This document shows positions 1 through 5,846 of a stretch of 9,170 bases of DNA, in pieces (position 1 is the stretch's first letter; each line of letters starts with the position of its first letter). Position numbers and translations under genes: made by a program. The notes below the pieces were generated by a model that saw only the letters and a list, made by a program, of their open reading frames with translations, made no database searches and was not told where the DNA came from. Source of the DNA: Pseudomonadota bacterium (lineage in GTDB: Bacteria; Pseudomonadota; Gammaproteobacteria; JAKAQQ01). The stretch lies in NCBI GenBank assembly GCA_021828425.1, contig JAKARN010000044.1, positions 1 through 9,170 on the forward strand. The letters run 5' to 3'.

Positions 1-9
1 TTCCGATCT
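1..9. other. Probable residual Illumina adapter bases at contig end
   Basis: The window opens with TTCCGATCT, identical to the last nine bases of the standard Illumina TruSeq-type adapter (…GCTCTTCCGATCT). An exact nine-base match at the very first position is unlikely by chance (about 1 in 260,000). It is best explained as untrimmed adapter carried into an assembly, so these bases are probably not genomic and the window probably starts at a contig edge. The adapter sequence is established knowledge; the interpretation is inference. Confidence 0.7.
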
Positions 10-275
10 ACTCCTGCAAAAAGCCAATTGATATACAAATATATCACGGAACGGCGCAAACCAAACTCTTACCTGCCTGCACCTTGCGCCAAGTCGTCGG
101 TCTTGCAGCAAACACCAGAACCACCACCCCAAGGCTTGGGATTTCCCCCTCCCGTGGGTCCGTCAGCAGGGCCGGTGCCCGCTTCCGGTTGCTGCCGTAG
201 CCACTCCTCTCGCGCCACCGCCTGACGATGCGAATTGCCACTGCGATAGTAGTCCTGAGTACGGACGAGTGAAAC
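10..275. other. Unassigned stretch left of the IS630 fragment
   Basis: No gene was recognised here. The minus strand has open frames of some length, one of them containing a Pro/Gly-rich tail, but none has a recognisable family signature and they continue under the IS630 fragment, so they are probably chance frames in GC-rich DNA. The stretch lies between a contig edge and a transposase fragment and may include the outer part of the decayed insertion sequence. No terminal inverted repeat could be identified. Confidence 0.4.
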
Positions 276-500
276 GTGCTGACGGACCCGGCGCGATCGA
301 ACATGTCCAGCGTGCGATTGGTGCGACGGGGGCAGATGGTACTGCTTTCTGCAGATGGCATGGACAACACGCAGATCGCCGCGGAAGTGGGCGTGGGTCG
401 AGTGCAGGGGGGCCGCTGGCGATCGGTACGCGTATCCGGGTCTGGGGGAGATCGAACGCGATGCACCTCGACTCGCGTCCAAACCGGACCCAGGGGATCA
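276..500 (+). pseudogene. IS630-family transposase, N-terminal fragment (frameshifted)
   Basis: The frame begins with a GTG at 276 and reads VLTDPARSN…SVRLVRRGQMVLLSADGM followed by DNTQIAAEVGVGR. This is the N-terminal helix-turn-helix region of IS630-type transposases, whose usual pattern is 'R..R..ILLLAADG.SN.EIA..LGVSR.TV.KWR'. Around 415-425 the homology shifts to another frame, which continues RYAYPGLGEIERDAPRLASKPDPG, matching the conserved 'GL.GI.RDAPR.GR.P' linker. It then stops resembling the family near 500. The DDE catalytic domain (about 200 residues) is absent, so the gene is a dead 5' remnant. The hipA fragment lies directly beyond it in opposite orientation. The right boundary is approximate. 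The family assignment rests on recognised motifs, not a search. Confidence 0.7.
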
Positions 501-519
501 CCTCGGATTGGGCATCCTC

Positions 520-1083
520 CTACCCCATGCCGGGAGCCCGTCCCTTGATGGAGGATTCAACTCCGACCTGCCATTGATCCAGCATCAGAGTGCCGATCTC
601 GGCAAATCCAGGATGGGTCTTGACGTACTGCCTCACGTCTGACGCAACCCGGGATATCGCATCGGCGATGCGTTCGAGGATCGCATGAATTCTGGCAGGC
701 GAGCCGCCCATATGAGTTCCGCCCAATCGTTGAAGGTCCTTGACGGTCGGCCAGTGCGTCGAGCCGTTCAACGTGAGCGCCATGCTGTCTTTCGGGAGTT
801 CGACCGTTGTTGTGACAAGATCATAGACGGGAGCGAGCCGTGCCTCGCCTTGAACCTCGTCATAGACGATGCCGAAGTTCTCGAGATGCGCATCCATTCC
901 GCAGGCCACAGTTGGGCGCAATGAGCGTGAAGAGAGACTCCATATCCGTGACGACATGGGGTGAGTTCACAAATTGGGCTCTGTCGAATTTCAAGCGGGT
1001 TGACCCGTCATATGTGCGGATTCAACTGATCAATAGCTCTTCATGCCCGAGCCCTTCAACGACGAGTCCTGTTTCCGCAAACC
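520..1083 (-). pseudogene. hipA: HipA-type kinase toxin, broken C-terminal part
   Basis: HipA proteins are Ser/Thr kinases that phosphorylate tRNA-synthetase targets and are neutralised by the DNA-binding antitoxin HipB. Reading leftward from about 1083, one frame gives FAETGLVVEG…EELLIS, an in-frame TGA at 1022-1024, then RTYDGS…FVNSPHVVTDMESLFTLIAPNCGLRN. At about 893-898 the reading frame changes and continues DAHLENFGIVYD…ARLAPVYDLVTT…, ending with a TAG at 520-522. N(G)DAHL(K/E)NF is the HipA catalytic-loop signature and LAPVYDLVTT is the following metal-binding/activation motif. The N-terminal domain is missing, about 40 codons seem lost around the internal stop, and the kinase loop is split by the frameshift. 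No hipB is visible. This is a pseudogene; the left end could be natural or a junction with the IS630 fragment. Confidence 0.8.
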
Positions 1084-1084
1084 T

Positions 1085-1109
1085 GTTGCACTTCAAACTT
1101 GAAACCGCC
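1085..1109 (-). repeat. Solo IS30-like terminal repeat
   Basis: This 25-bp site begins GTTGCACTTCA and carries TTGAA and CC blocks in the same spacing as the site at 5372-5396; I count 21 of 25 identical positions. The second site sits just upstream of an IS30-type transposase start, so both are best read as ends of related IS30-family elements. The TTCAA-AC-TTGAA core is an internal dyad. No transposase accompanies this copy; it lies between the hipA remnant and the 3' end of rnpB. The repeat is seen in the sequence; the IS30 assignment is inference. It could instead be an unrelated operator-like dyad. Confidence 0.5.
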
Positions 1110-1145
1110 GTGTTTTTTCATATCAATTTCAGGATCAGAGGAAAC

Positions 1146-1500
1146 GCAGAGTGGGCCGATAAGCCGGGTTCTGTCGAGGGCAGTCATGCCTCTCGATGCA
1201 TCGTCACCGATGCACTCTAGCGACCGACCCGGGAGCCGTGCGGATCACACGCGTCGCTCGCGCGACATGCTCCCCTATTTGGTCTTGCTCCAAGCGGGGT
1301 TTTCCGTGCCGCGGACTGTTACCAGCCGCGCGGTGCGCTCTTACCGCACCTTTTCACCCTTGCCAGCCGGATGGCTTCGGCGGTCTGTTCTCTGTGGCAC
1401 TTTCCGTGGGCTCGCGCCCCCCAGGTGTTACCTGGCGCTTTGATCCGCGGAGCCCGGACTTTCCTCTCCACGAATGGAGCGACTGCCTGGCCCGCTCTGC
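1146..1500 (-). ncRNA. rnpB: RNase P RNA (bacterial type A)
   Basis: This is the catalytic RNA of ribonuclease P, which with the RnpA protein removes 5' leaders from pre-tRNAs. Reading the minus strand, the conserved elements occur in order: CAGGCAGTCGC after P1, GAGAGGAAAGTCCGGGCTCC (CR-I), a GCCAGGTAAC loop region, the GGTAAGAGCGCACCG block, GGTAACAGTCCGCGGCACGG, ACCAAATAGGGGAGCATG, and the 3' signature CGACAGAACCCGGCTTATC. The ends were set by the P1 helix: 1489-1500 pairs with 1146-1157 over 12 positions with one mismatch. The length of about 355 nt fits type A RNAs. Open frames across this region are shadows of the RNA gene. Both neighbouring regions are decayed accessory DNA. No clear intrinsic terminator was seen just beyond the 3' end. 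Confidence 0.97.
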
Positions 1501-1512
1501 GTTCCCGGTCCC

Positions 1513-1541
1513 ACTGTACGTGGATCGGGCCGGATTTGCAA
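1513..1541 (-). promoter_or_regulatory. Probable sigma70-type promoter of rnpB
   Basis: On the minus strand, TTGCAA (1536-1541) and TACAGT (1513-1518) are separated by 17 bp. Each matches the -35 and -10 consensus at four of six positions. The -10 box ends 12 bp before the start of the P1 helix at 1500, so transcription would begin at or a few bases before the mature 5' end, as expected for rnpB. Location and spacing support the call; it is otherwise a consensus-based prediction. Confidence 0.6.
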
Positions 1542-1696
1542 AATCCCATCCTTTGTGCCGGGGCTGGATTTGATGGGCCGCACGAAGGGGAAGCTCGAGG
1601 CGGATGTGTACACGGCCCCCCCGCCCGTCACCCCCACCCGTCCCCATGGCATCCATCCGCCGGAATTCAACAGCGTGCGACCCATCTTTATCGTGC

Positions 1697-2391
1697 TCAT
1701 GCCTTGATCCAGTCCTGCACCGGTCGCGAAAGAAAATCTCCCATCGGGACGCCGTTGTCACCAACGAGCAGCGAACGCTTCCCTTTGAATGCCTGTGTGA
1801 ATGCCGCCATGCCCGCGGGCATTGCACGCTTGTGCCCGCTCTTGACCTCGATGTCGACGAGCTGCCGCCCCGCGCGCGACGAAGTCCACCTCCTGGTTGC
1901 GCTCCCGCCAGTAAAACACCTCGCATTCGCCCGCCAGGGCCGCGTTGGCCAGATGCGCGCCCACTGCGGATTCGGCAAGCCGCCCCCAGAGCTCGCGATC
2001 GGTCCTGGCTTCATCCAGGGAAAGCCCGCCCGGCGAGTGACTCAGAGGAGCGATTGAGCAGATCCGGAGAGGCTGAACCCAGCAGCAGAAAACGCCCCGG
2101 CCTGCGGTGCTCATCAACCAGCGAGCGCAGCACCGGGAACAGTCCCGGCAATTGCTGGACTTCATCCAGAATGGCCAGGCGATCCTCGCGCCCCGTGAGA
2201 TAAAGCTCCGGATCGGACAACCGCGCCAGATTGGAAGGCCGCTCCAGATCCAGATACTCCGTATCCCCGCGCAGCTTCTGCAGCGCCCGCGCCAGCGTGG
2301 TCTTGCCCGCCTGACGCGGGCCGACCAGCGCGACGACCGGGAACCGGATCAAGGCACCCGACAGTTCGGCTGCGAGCGCTCGTTCAACCAT
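1697..2391 (-). pseudogene. AAA_14/DUF4143 ATPase, internally deleted and frameshifted
   Basis: Intact members are about 380-420-residue AAA+ ATPases with a C-terminal DUF4143 nuclease-like domain, often found in accessory regions. Here the ATG at 2391 opens a frame with Walker A GPRQAGKTT (residues 24-32), Walker B LAILDEVQ (72-79) and sensor-like LLLGSAS (102-108), ending after SLAGRAFPG at a stop near 2011. A second frame then gives SLDEARTDRELWGRLAESAVGAHL…VFYWRERNQEVDFVA. A third gives AGRQLVDIEVKSGHKRA…LLVGDNGVPM…, ending at 1697. The pieces jump from the ATPase core to the C-terminal nuclease-like motif (EVDF…IEVKSG), so about 150 or more central codons are missing. The last frame change lies in a CG-dinucleotide run at 1871-1878. 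The start codon overlaps the stop of the upstream glycosyltransferase gene by 8 bp. Confidence 0.85.
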
Positions 2392-3067
2392 CCTTGCAAT
2401 TCAGCCGTTCAATGGTCGATTCGCAAGGATACGGTCCCACGGGATCGGACATCCCGGATTTTTGACCGGCCCAGAGGACATAGTCGGCTTCGGTGTCGAG
2501 ATCGCGTTCGGCGGGGAGGAGTCGATAGGAGATGGCCTGCGCCTCCATCCGTCTCAGTGTCTCGGAAAAGACCCGGGCCGTGCCCCAGGCGATCTCCCGA
2601 AACAATCCGGGACGCGGGTGCCGGAGCCCGATCAGCACGTAACCGCCGTCCATGCTCGGCGCCAGAGTGGCCTCCACACGGGCGCCGCAAAGGACTTCGG
2701 CCGCCGCGCGGAAAAGCCCGGGTGTGGGATGACAGAGATCGGTTCCCGCAAGGAGTGCAGCCGAATGCTGGTGCAGGATCTCCCCCAGGGCATGATCCAT
2801 CCGCTCGCCCAGGTCCCCTCCTTCCTGCGTGTGCAACGTCACGCCGTGACGCCGGCGCATGCGGACAAAGAAGGGATGCGAACAGTCGGGCGTCCCCCAG
2901 AGGGAAACCGGGCCCGTCCCGGACGTCACGGCCGCCGCGATACAGGTCTCTGCAAGCTCCTGGGCCAGCAAGGCCGCTCCCGCCTCACCGAGTGTGGGAA
3001 TGAGCCGGGTTTTGACCCGGCCCGGCACCGGGGCCTTGGCAAAGAGCAGGATCGGAACCGGATCCAT
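2384..3067 (-). CDS. TIGR04282/DUF2064 GT-A glycosyltransferase
   Basis: This 227-residue cytosolic GT-A-fold nucleotidyl/glycosyl-transferase-like protein belongs to the family annotated as 'TIGR04282 arsenosugar biosynthesis glycosyltransferase' (DUF2064). Signatures seen: FAKAPVPGRVKTRL at residues 9-22 (nucleotide-binding loop), QEGGDLGERM at 81-90, AGTDLCHPTP at 107-116 (usually GSDCP; the aspartate is D110), PSMDGGYVLIGLR at 137-149 and DLDTEADY at 189-196. The ATG at 3067 was chosen because the homology begins there and GGAGG lies 4 nt upstream. It overlaps the TGA of the preceding hydroxylase gene by one base (TGATG), so translation is probably coupled. The last 25 or so residues (after WAGQKSG) lack family similarity and may be new sequence created where the ATPase gene was joined. 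Substrate is unknown; function in arsenosugars is only family naming. Confidence 0.88.
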   Translation of the reverse strand: MDPVPILLFAKAPVPGRVKTRLIPTLGEAGAALLAQELAETCIAAAVTSGTGPVSLWGTPDCSHPFFVRMRRRHGVTLHTQEGGDLGERMDHALGEILHQHSAALLAGTDLCHPTPGLFRAAAEVLCGARVEATLAPSMDGGYVLIGLRHPRPGLFREIAWGTARVFSETLRRMEAQAISYRLLPAERDLDTEADYVLWAGQKSGMSDPVGPYPCESTIERLNCKDG

Positions 3068-3882
3068 CAGGCCTCCGGTGGAGGCCCGGCCCCGAGGATC
3101 CGGAATCCCCCCGCCGCACGGCGGCGAAGCGGTTCGATCAAAAGTGCCCAGAACCCGAGATGCGTCCGCCCCTGTCCCGGCAGCCCGATCGGGATCTCTC
3201 CCGGGGCGTCTGACCGGGCCCGGTAGGTCCCGAACCCGTGGTCCCACCAGGGAAAGCTGAAACCGAAATTGCAATCCAGCTCGCCCGGCCAGGCGGAATG
3301 GTGGATTTCATGCATGTCCGGGGTGACCACGAGCCACCGGAGCCAGCGGTCGGCCACGGGGCCGAGACCGAGGTTGCTGTGATTGAAAAGCGTCGTGGCA
3401 TTGAGCAGAAGCTCGAACAGGAGGACGGCCAGGGCCGGCAGGCCCAGGGCCGCGATCACGGCGAGCTTGATCAGCGCGGAGAGGGCGATTTCCCCCGGAT
3501 GGAAACGGACCCCGCTCGTGGTATTGAGATCGAGATCGGTATGGTGGACCCGGTGCAGCCGCCAGAGCCAGGGCCAGCGGTGGAACAGGCGATGCTGCAG
3601 GTAGATCGCGAGGTCGAGGGCGAGGATCCCCGCGAGCAGCGCCGGCAGGCGGGGCACGCCCAGCCAGGGAAACAATCCCCCCGACCTCTCCGCCGCGAAG
3701 ACGACAAGCCCGGCGGGAACGAGGAGACGGGTCAAAAGCGAACCCACGGGCGCAAGACAGAGGTTCGCCACCCGGTTTCCGGGCCGGCGGTTCCGGCGTC
3801 TCGGATACCGCCACTCCAGAAAGGAGAAAACCACCAGTGCACCCAGGAAAACACCGATCCGGATCAGGGTGAGCCCGTTCAT
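3067..3882 (-). CDS. Sterol desaturase / fatty acid hydroxylase family membrane protein
   Basis: This 271-residue integral membrane di-iron oxygenase (PF04116-type family) would use O2 to hydroxylate or desaturate an alkyl chain, sterol-like or other hydrophobic substrate at the cytoplasmic membrane. The histidine motifs are complete: HRLFH at 97-101, HRVHH at 110-114, FNHSN around H168 and HEIHH at 191-195. Hydrophobic segments are visible at about residues 5-22, 43-63, 79-96 and 133-160. The start is supported by AGGGG about 6-8 nt upstream; only 9 bp separate it from the stop of the GT2 gene, and its own stop overlaps the DUF2064 start. It lies between two glycosyltransferases, suggesting a shared pathway that makes or decorates a hydroxylated lipid or polyol. 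The substrate cannot be inferred from sequence. Confidence 0.92.
   Translation of the reverse strand: MNGLTLIRIGVFLGALVVFSFLEWRYPRRRNRRPGNRVANLCLAPVGSLLTRLLVPAGLVVFAAERSGGLFPWLGVPRLPALLAGILALDLAIYLQHRLFHRWPWLWRLHRVHHTDLDLNTTSGVRFHPGEIALSALIKLAVIAALGLPALAVLLFELLLNATTLFNHSNLGLGPVADRWLRWLVVTPDMHEIHHSAWPGELDCNFGFSFPWWDHGFGTYRARSDAPGEIPIGLPGQGRTHLGFWALLIEPLRRRAAGGFRILGAGPPPEA
3072..3076 (-). promoter_or_regulatory. Ribosome binding site deciding the DUF2064 start
   Basis: GGAGG lies four bases before the ATG at 3067, inside the last codons of the upstream hydroxylase gene. It supports that start over the open frame continuing upstream to 3274, which would overlap the hydroxylase gene extensively. 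Confidence 0.7.
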
Positions 3883-3891
3883 GCCAAACCC

Positions 3892-4620
3892 CTACTCGCG
3901 CGGGTAGTCCGGATCGTACTGCGCGACGAGACGGGCGGGCGAGACCCCCATCGCATAGGCGATCCTGAGTCTCCACATCCGGAGCACGAGCCGGAGGGGG
4001 CGAACCTGTTCGAACCGCCGGGTGGTCGTCAGGACCGGTCCGGGCAGGATGAGGGGCGGGCCGAGCGCCTGGAGACGCTTCGAGATCTCGATATCCTCCA
4101 TGAGGGGAATTTCGGGGAATCCCCCGACCCGTTCGAAACACTCGCGCCGGACCCAGAGCGCCTGGTCGCCGCTCACGATCCCGGTCCGGCGGGTCCGGCC
4201 GTTGATCCCGGCCGCAATCAGGCGGTACGCCAGGCGGTCGGAGTCGAAACGGAGACTGAAGCAACCCCATTCCGCCTGCTCCGGGAACGGCCTTCCTCCC
4301 AACCAGCCCTCGAGGCTTCCCACGGGCAGGCGGGCATCGGCGTGCAGGAAACACAGCCATTCGGATCGGGCCTTTCGGGCCCCTGCATTCATCTGGCGGG
4401 CCCGGCCCGGGGGGGATTCGATGAAATGGGTGGCACAGCGACGCGCCACCGCCGCGCTGTCATCCCGGCTCTGGCCATCCACGACGATGATCTCGCAGCC
4501 CCGGTCCCGCCAGGCCAGGAGGGCGGGGGCGAGCCCGGCCAGGGCCGCCCCGTCGTTCCGGACCGGAACGACGATCGAGAGCGGCGGATTCACCCGATCA
4601 CCCCAATCACCATCTTCCAT
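3892..4620 (-). CDS. TIGR04283-type family 2 glycosyltransferase
   Basis: This 242-residue GT2 enzyme would transfer a sugar from a nucleotide-activated donor. Motifs: SIVVPVRND at residues 15-23, IIVVDGQSRDDS at 44-55, GRARQMNAGA at 72-81, LHADARLP at 92-99 (D95 in the metal-binding DxD-like position), SGDQALWVRR at 150-159 and LMEDIEISKRL at 173-183. This pattern (GRA.QMN.GA, FLHAD..LP, GDQ..F.RR, LMEDIE) is that of the 'TIGR04283 arsenosugar biosynthesis glycosyltransferase' family, which commonly pairs with TIGR04282. It is the first gene of the three-gene minus-strand operon. The start is uncertain: the ATG at 4620 has no clear Shine-Dalgarno, while an in-frame GTG at 4593 is only 4 codons before the conserved PLSIVVP strand and has a G-rich stretch upstream. 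Catalysis is confident, the acceptor unknown. Confidence 0.9.
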   Translation of the reverse strand: MEDGDWGDRVNPPLSIVVPVRNDGAALAGLAPALLAWRDRGCEIIVVDGQSRDDSAAVARRCATHFIESPPGRARQMNAGARKARSEWLCFLHADARLPVGSLEGWLGGRPFPEQAEWGCFSLRFDSDRLAYRLIAAGINGRTRRTGIVSGDQALWVRRECFERVGGFPEIPLMEDIEISKRLQALGPPLILPGPVLTTTRRFEQVRPLRLVLRMWRLRIAYAMGVSPARLVAQYDPDYPRE

Positions 4621-4627
4621 TCAATGG

Positions 4628-4633
4628 ATTACA
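4628..4633 (-). promoter_or_regulatory. Possible -10 element before the GT2 operon
   Basis: TGTAAT on the minus strand matches the TATAAT consensus at five of six positions and lies 7 bp before the ATG at 4620. No convincing -35 hexamer was found at 16-18 bp. If it is used, transcription would start at or near that ATG, favouring either a leaderless message or the GTG at 4593 as the real start. The call is weak. Confidence 0.25.
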
Positions 4634-5141
4634 CAATTTTCGGTGGGCCACATCGTGATCACCGCAAGTGGCAAAACCGGTGCCCGTGATGGCCAGAACC
4701 ATAGCAGATCCCCGCCCTCCCCGCCAAGAGGAACCTTGAGCCCCTTGAGCATCTGCTGTGACACCGACCGGCTTCGTGGTATTCCCATGAGGTGTAACAA
4801 AAAGAACCCACGGCACCCCAAACCGATCTCTTGTGGTGTTGATTAAGTAGCCCCTGAACCTTTCAGGAGCGCACAAATTCCAGTAGCGGCCGGATGTCAC
4901 AGTCGTCGGCTGTGGCAAGAGCTTCCTGCCAGCCTCTGTCAGACCGACCCATGACGATTTGAAGTGGCCACACCACCTGCCGGGGAGGGACTCTTCGTCC
5001 AAGTACACCCACATTCAATTTTCAGGGAAAAAGATGTCTTGGAGGATGACCCCTACGGGGCCGTCCTCCTCGTCCGGTACTGGGGACAGGGCCACTCCAA
5101 CTTCTCCTGCCCGGATCGAATGCGCTCATCGATGGCCACCG
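4634..5141. other. Region without a recognised gene
   Basis: About 500 bp between the GT2 operon and the IS30 remnant. The minus strand has an open frame of 135 codons (4607-5014) with no recognisable motif, and it overlaps the GT2 start; I do not call it a gene. A short perfect hairpin, CCTGAA-CCT-TTCAGG, lies at about 4853-4867 but has no following T-run, so it is not an obvious intrinsic terminator. The right part may be degraded interior of the IS30 element: a minus-strand frame near 5100-5150 includes AIDERIRSGQEKLEW, faintly like the IS30 central region. Confidence 0.35.
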
Positions 5142-5297
5142 CTATCCGGTGGCATGACGCTGGACCTCTTGGCGGTTTCCGGTTCCCAAAGGGAAGCGGG
5201 GATACCCATTGGCGCCAACCCGCTTCGAAATGGAAGATTCCCCGGGACGATAGCTCTGGTATCGTTGTTCACGGGTCAGCGGTGTGTAGCGCTTCAT
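5142..5297 (-). pseudogene. IS30-family transposase, N-terminal remnant
   Basis: From an ATG at 5297, with AAGGAG seven bases upstream, the frame begins MKRYTPLTREQRYQ. This closely follows the conserved start of IS30-type transposases ('M..Y..LT.EQRYQI..L...G.S...IA..LGV..STISREL'). The next residues, SSISKRVGAN, still resemble the HTH segment, but the frame ends at a TAG at 5142 after 51 residues. The usual protein is about 320-340 residues with a DDE domain. Only some 520 bp separate this stop from the GT2 start, so the catalytic core cannot be present intact. The terminal repeat at 5372-5396 lies upstream in the expected place. The element is non-functional by itself. Confidence 0.65.
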
Positions 5298-5371
5298 CGG
5301 TGCTCCTTCGACTTGCCGGTCGGAAAAGCCACGCTGCTACCGCAGCTTGCCCGCTCAGCCTGTCAATCGAA

Positions 5372-5396
5372 GTTGCACTTCAGAGTTGAATCCACC
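5372..5396 (-). repeat. IS30-like terminal repeat next to the abiE promoter
   Basis: A 25-bp site sharing 21 positions with the site at 1085-1109. It lies 75 bp upstream of the IS30-type transposase start, with its outer tip facing the AbiE toxin-antitoxin operon. Its internal TTGAAT (5386-5391) could serve as the -35 box for that operon. The element's other end was not found. Identity as an IS end is inferred from position relative to the transposase remnant. Confidence 0.55.
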
Positions 5397-5415
5397 ATAC
5401 TTATTTTAGTATTAA
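5386..5415 (+). promoter_or_regulatory. Putative abiE promoter with operator-like dyad
   Basis: TTGAAT (5386-5391) and TATTAA (5410-5415) are separated by 18 bp and match sigma70 boxes at four positions each. Between them is the AT-rich inverted repeat ATACT-TATTTT-AGTAT (5397-5412). AbiEi antitoxins of type IV systems are known to repress their own operon by binding inverted repeats, so this dyad is a good operator candidate. The -35 box falls inside the IS30-like terminal repeat, so the element's insertion may have supplied or replaced part of the promoter. Boxes and dyad are seen; function is inferred. Confidence 0.45.
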
Positions 5416-5432
5416 GGTCGTATGTTTGCATC

Positions 5433-5846
5433 ATGATCAGAAAGCCTCCTACCATCCGGGATCGCATCGCCGAACGCATCCGTCGCACGCGCAAGACGGA
5501 TGTCTTCATGCGCGAGGATTTCGCATCGTTCGGGACCTACGATGTCGTCGGCCGGGCGCTGCGCAAACTGGTGGGCGAAGGACTCCTCGTCCAGGTGGGC
5601 TATGGCCTCTACGCACGCGCCAAGCCCTCGGTACTGTCAGGCAAGCCGATTCCGGCAACCCCCCTCATCGACATCGGCTACCAGGCGCTGCGCCGGCTGG
5701 GCTATTCGCCAAAGCCGAGCCAGGCCGCGATGGATTACATCGCGGGGCGCACCACGCAGGTGCCGGCCGGTGATCGCATCGCCGTGAGCGGTGCGCGCGT
5801 GAAGCGCAAGATCGCTTTCGGGCCGCGCGTCATCGAATACACTTGA
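5433..5846 (+). CDS. DUF6088 / AbiEi-type antitoxin and repressor
   Basis: This 137-residue protein would be the antitoxin and autorepressor of an AbiE-type (type IV) toxin-antitoxin pair, antagonising the effect of the toxin rather than binding it. The N-terminal half reads as a winged HTH: residues 24-62 include VFMREDFASFG, YDVVGRALRKLVGEGLLVQVGYGLYARA. The C-terminal part has the family pattern AVSGARVKRKIAFG near 117-130. The ATG at 5433 was chosen because the homology begins with RDRIAERIRR shortly after; the Shine-Dalgarno is weak (AAGG, 15 nt upstream) and the leader would be short. The stop TGA overlaps the toxin's TTG start by four bases. The gene is complete and has no frameshift. 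Confidence 0.87.
   Translation: MIRKPPTIRDRIAERIRRTRKTDVFMREDFASFGTYDVVGRALRKLVGEGLLVQVGYGLYARAKPSVLSGKPIPATPLIDIGYQALRRLGYSPKPSQAAMDYIAGRTTQVPAGDRIAVSGARVKRKIAFGPRVIEYT

Noticed and set aside
1085..1109. Reading the TTCAA-AC-TTGAA dyad as a hipBA operator or rnpB terminator
   Set aside because: It matches the site beside the IS30-type transposase start, there is no hipB beside it, and on the rnpB strand there is no GC-rich stem followed by a T-run.
1196..2203. Several long open frames on both strands (for example 1371-2057 plus, 1354-1926 minus)
   Set aside because: They cross the RNase P RNA gene and run into the ATPase pseudogene; they are composition-driven and lack family features.
2107..3003. 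298-codon plus-strand open frame
   Set aside because: It is antisense to the DUF2064 transferase and the ATPase Walker region.
2384..3274. Extended 296-residue form of the DUF2064 protein
   Set aside because: The upstream 69 residues are Arg/Pro/Gly-rich, overlap the hydroxylase gene in another frame, and the homology and a GGAGG site place the start at 3067.
2384..4620. Calling the operon a true arsenosugar pathway
   Set aside because: Only the family names suggest it; no arsS, arsM or other arsenic gene is in the window.
3238..4689. 483-codon open frame on the plus strand
   Set aside because: It is antisense to the hydroxylase and GT2 genes, whose motifs are complete; the frame is Pro/Gly/Arg/Glu-rich and has no family signature, as is usual opposite GC-rich genes.
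4853..4867. Hairpin CCTGAA-CCT-TTCAGG as an intrinsic terminator
   Set aside because: The stem is only six pairs and neither strand has a following T-run.
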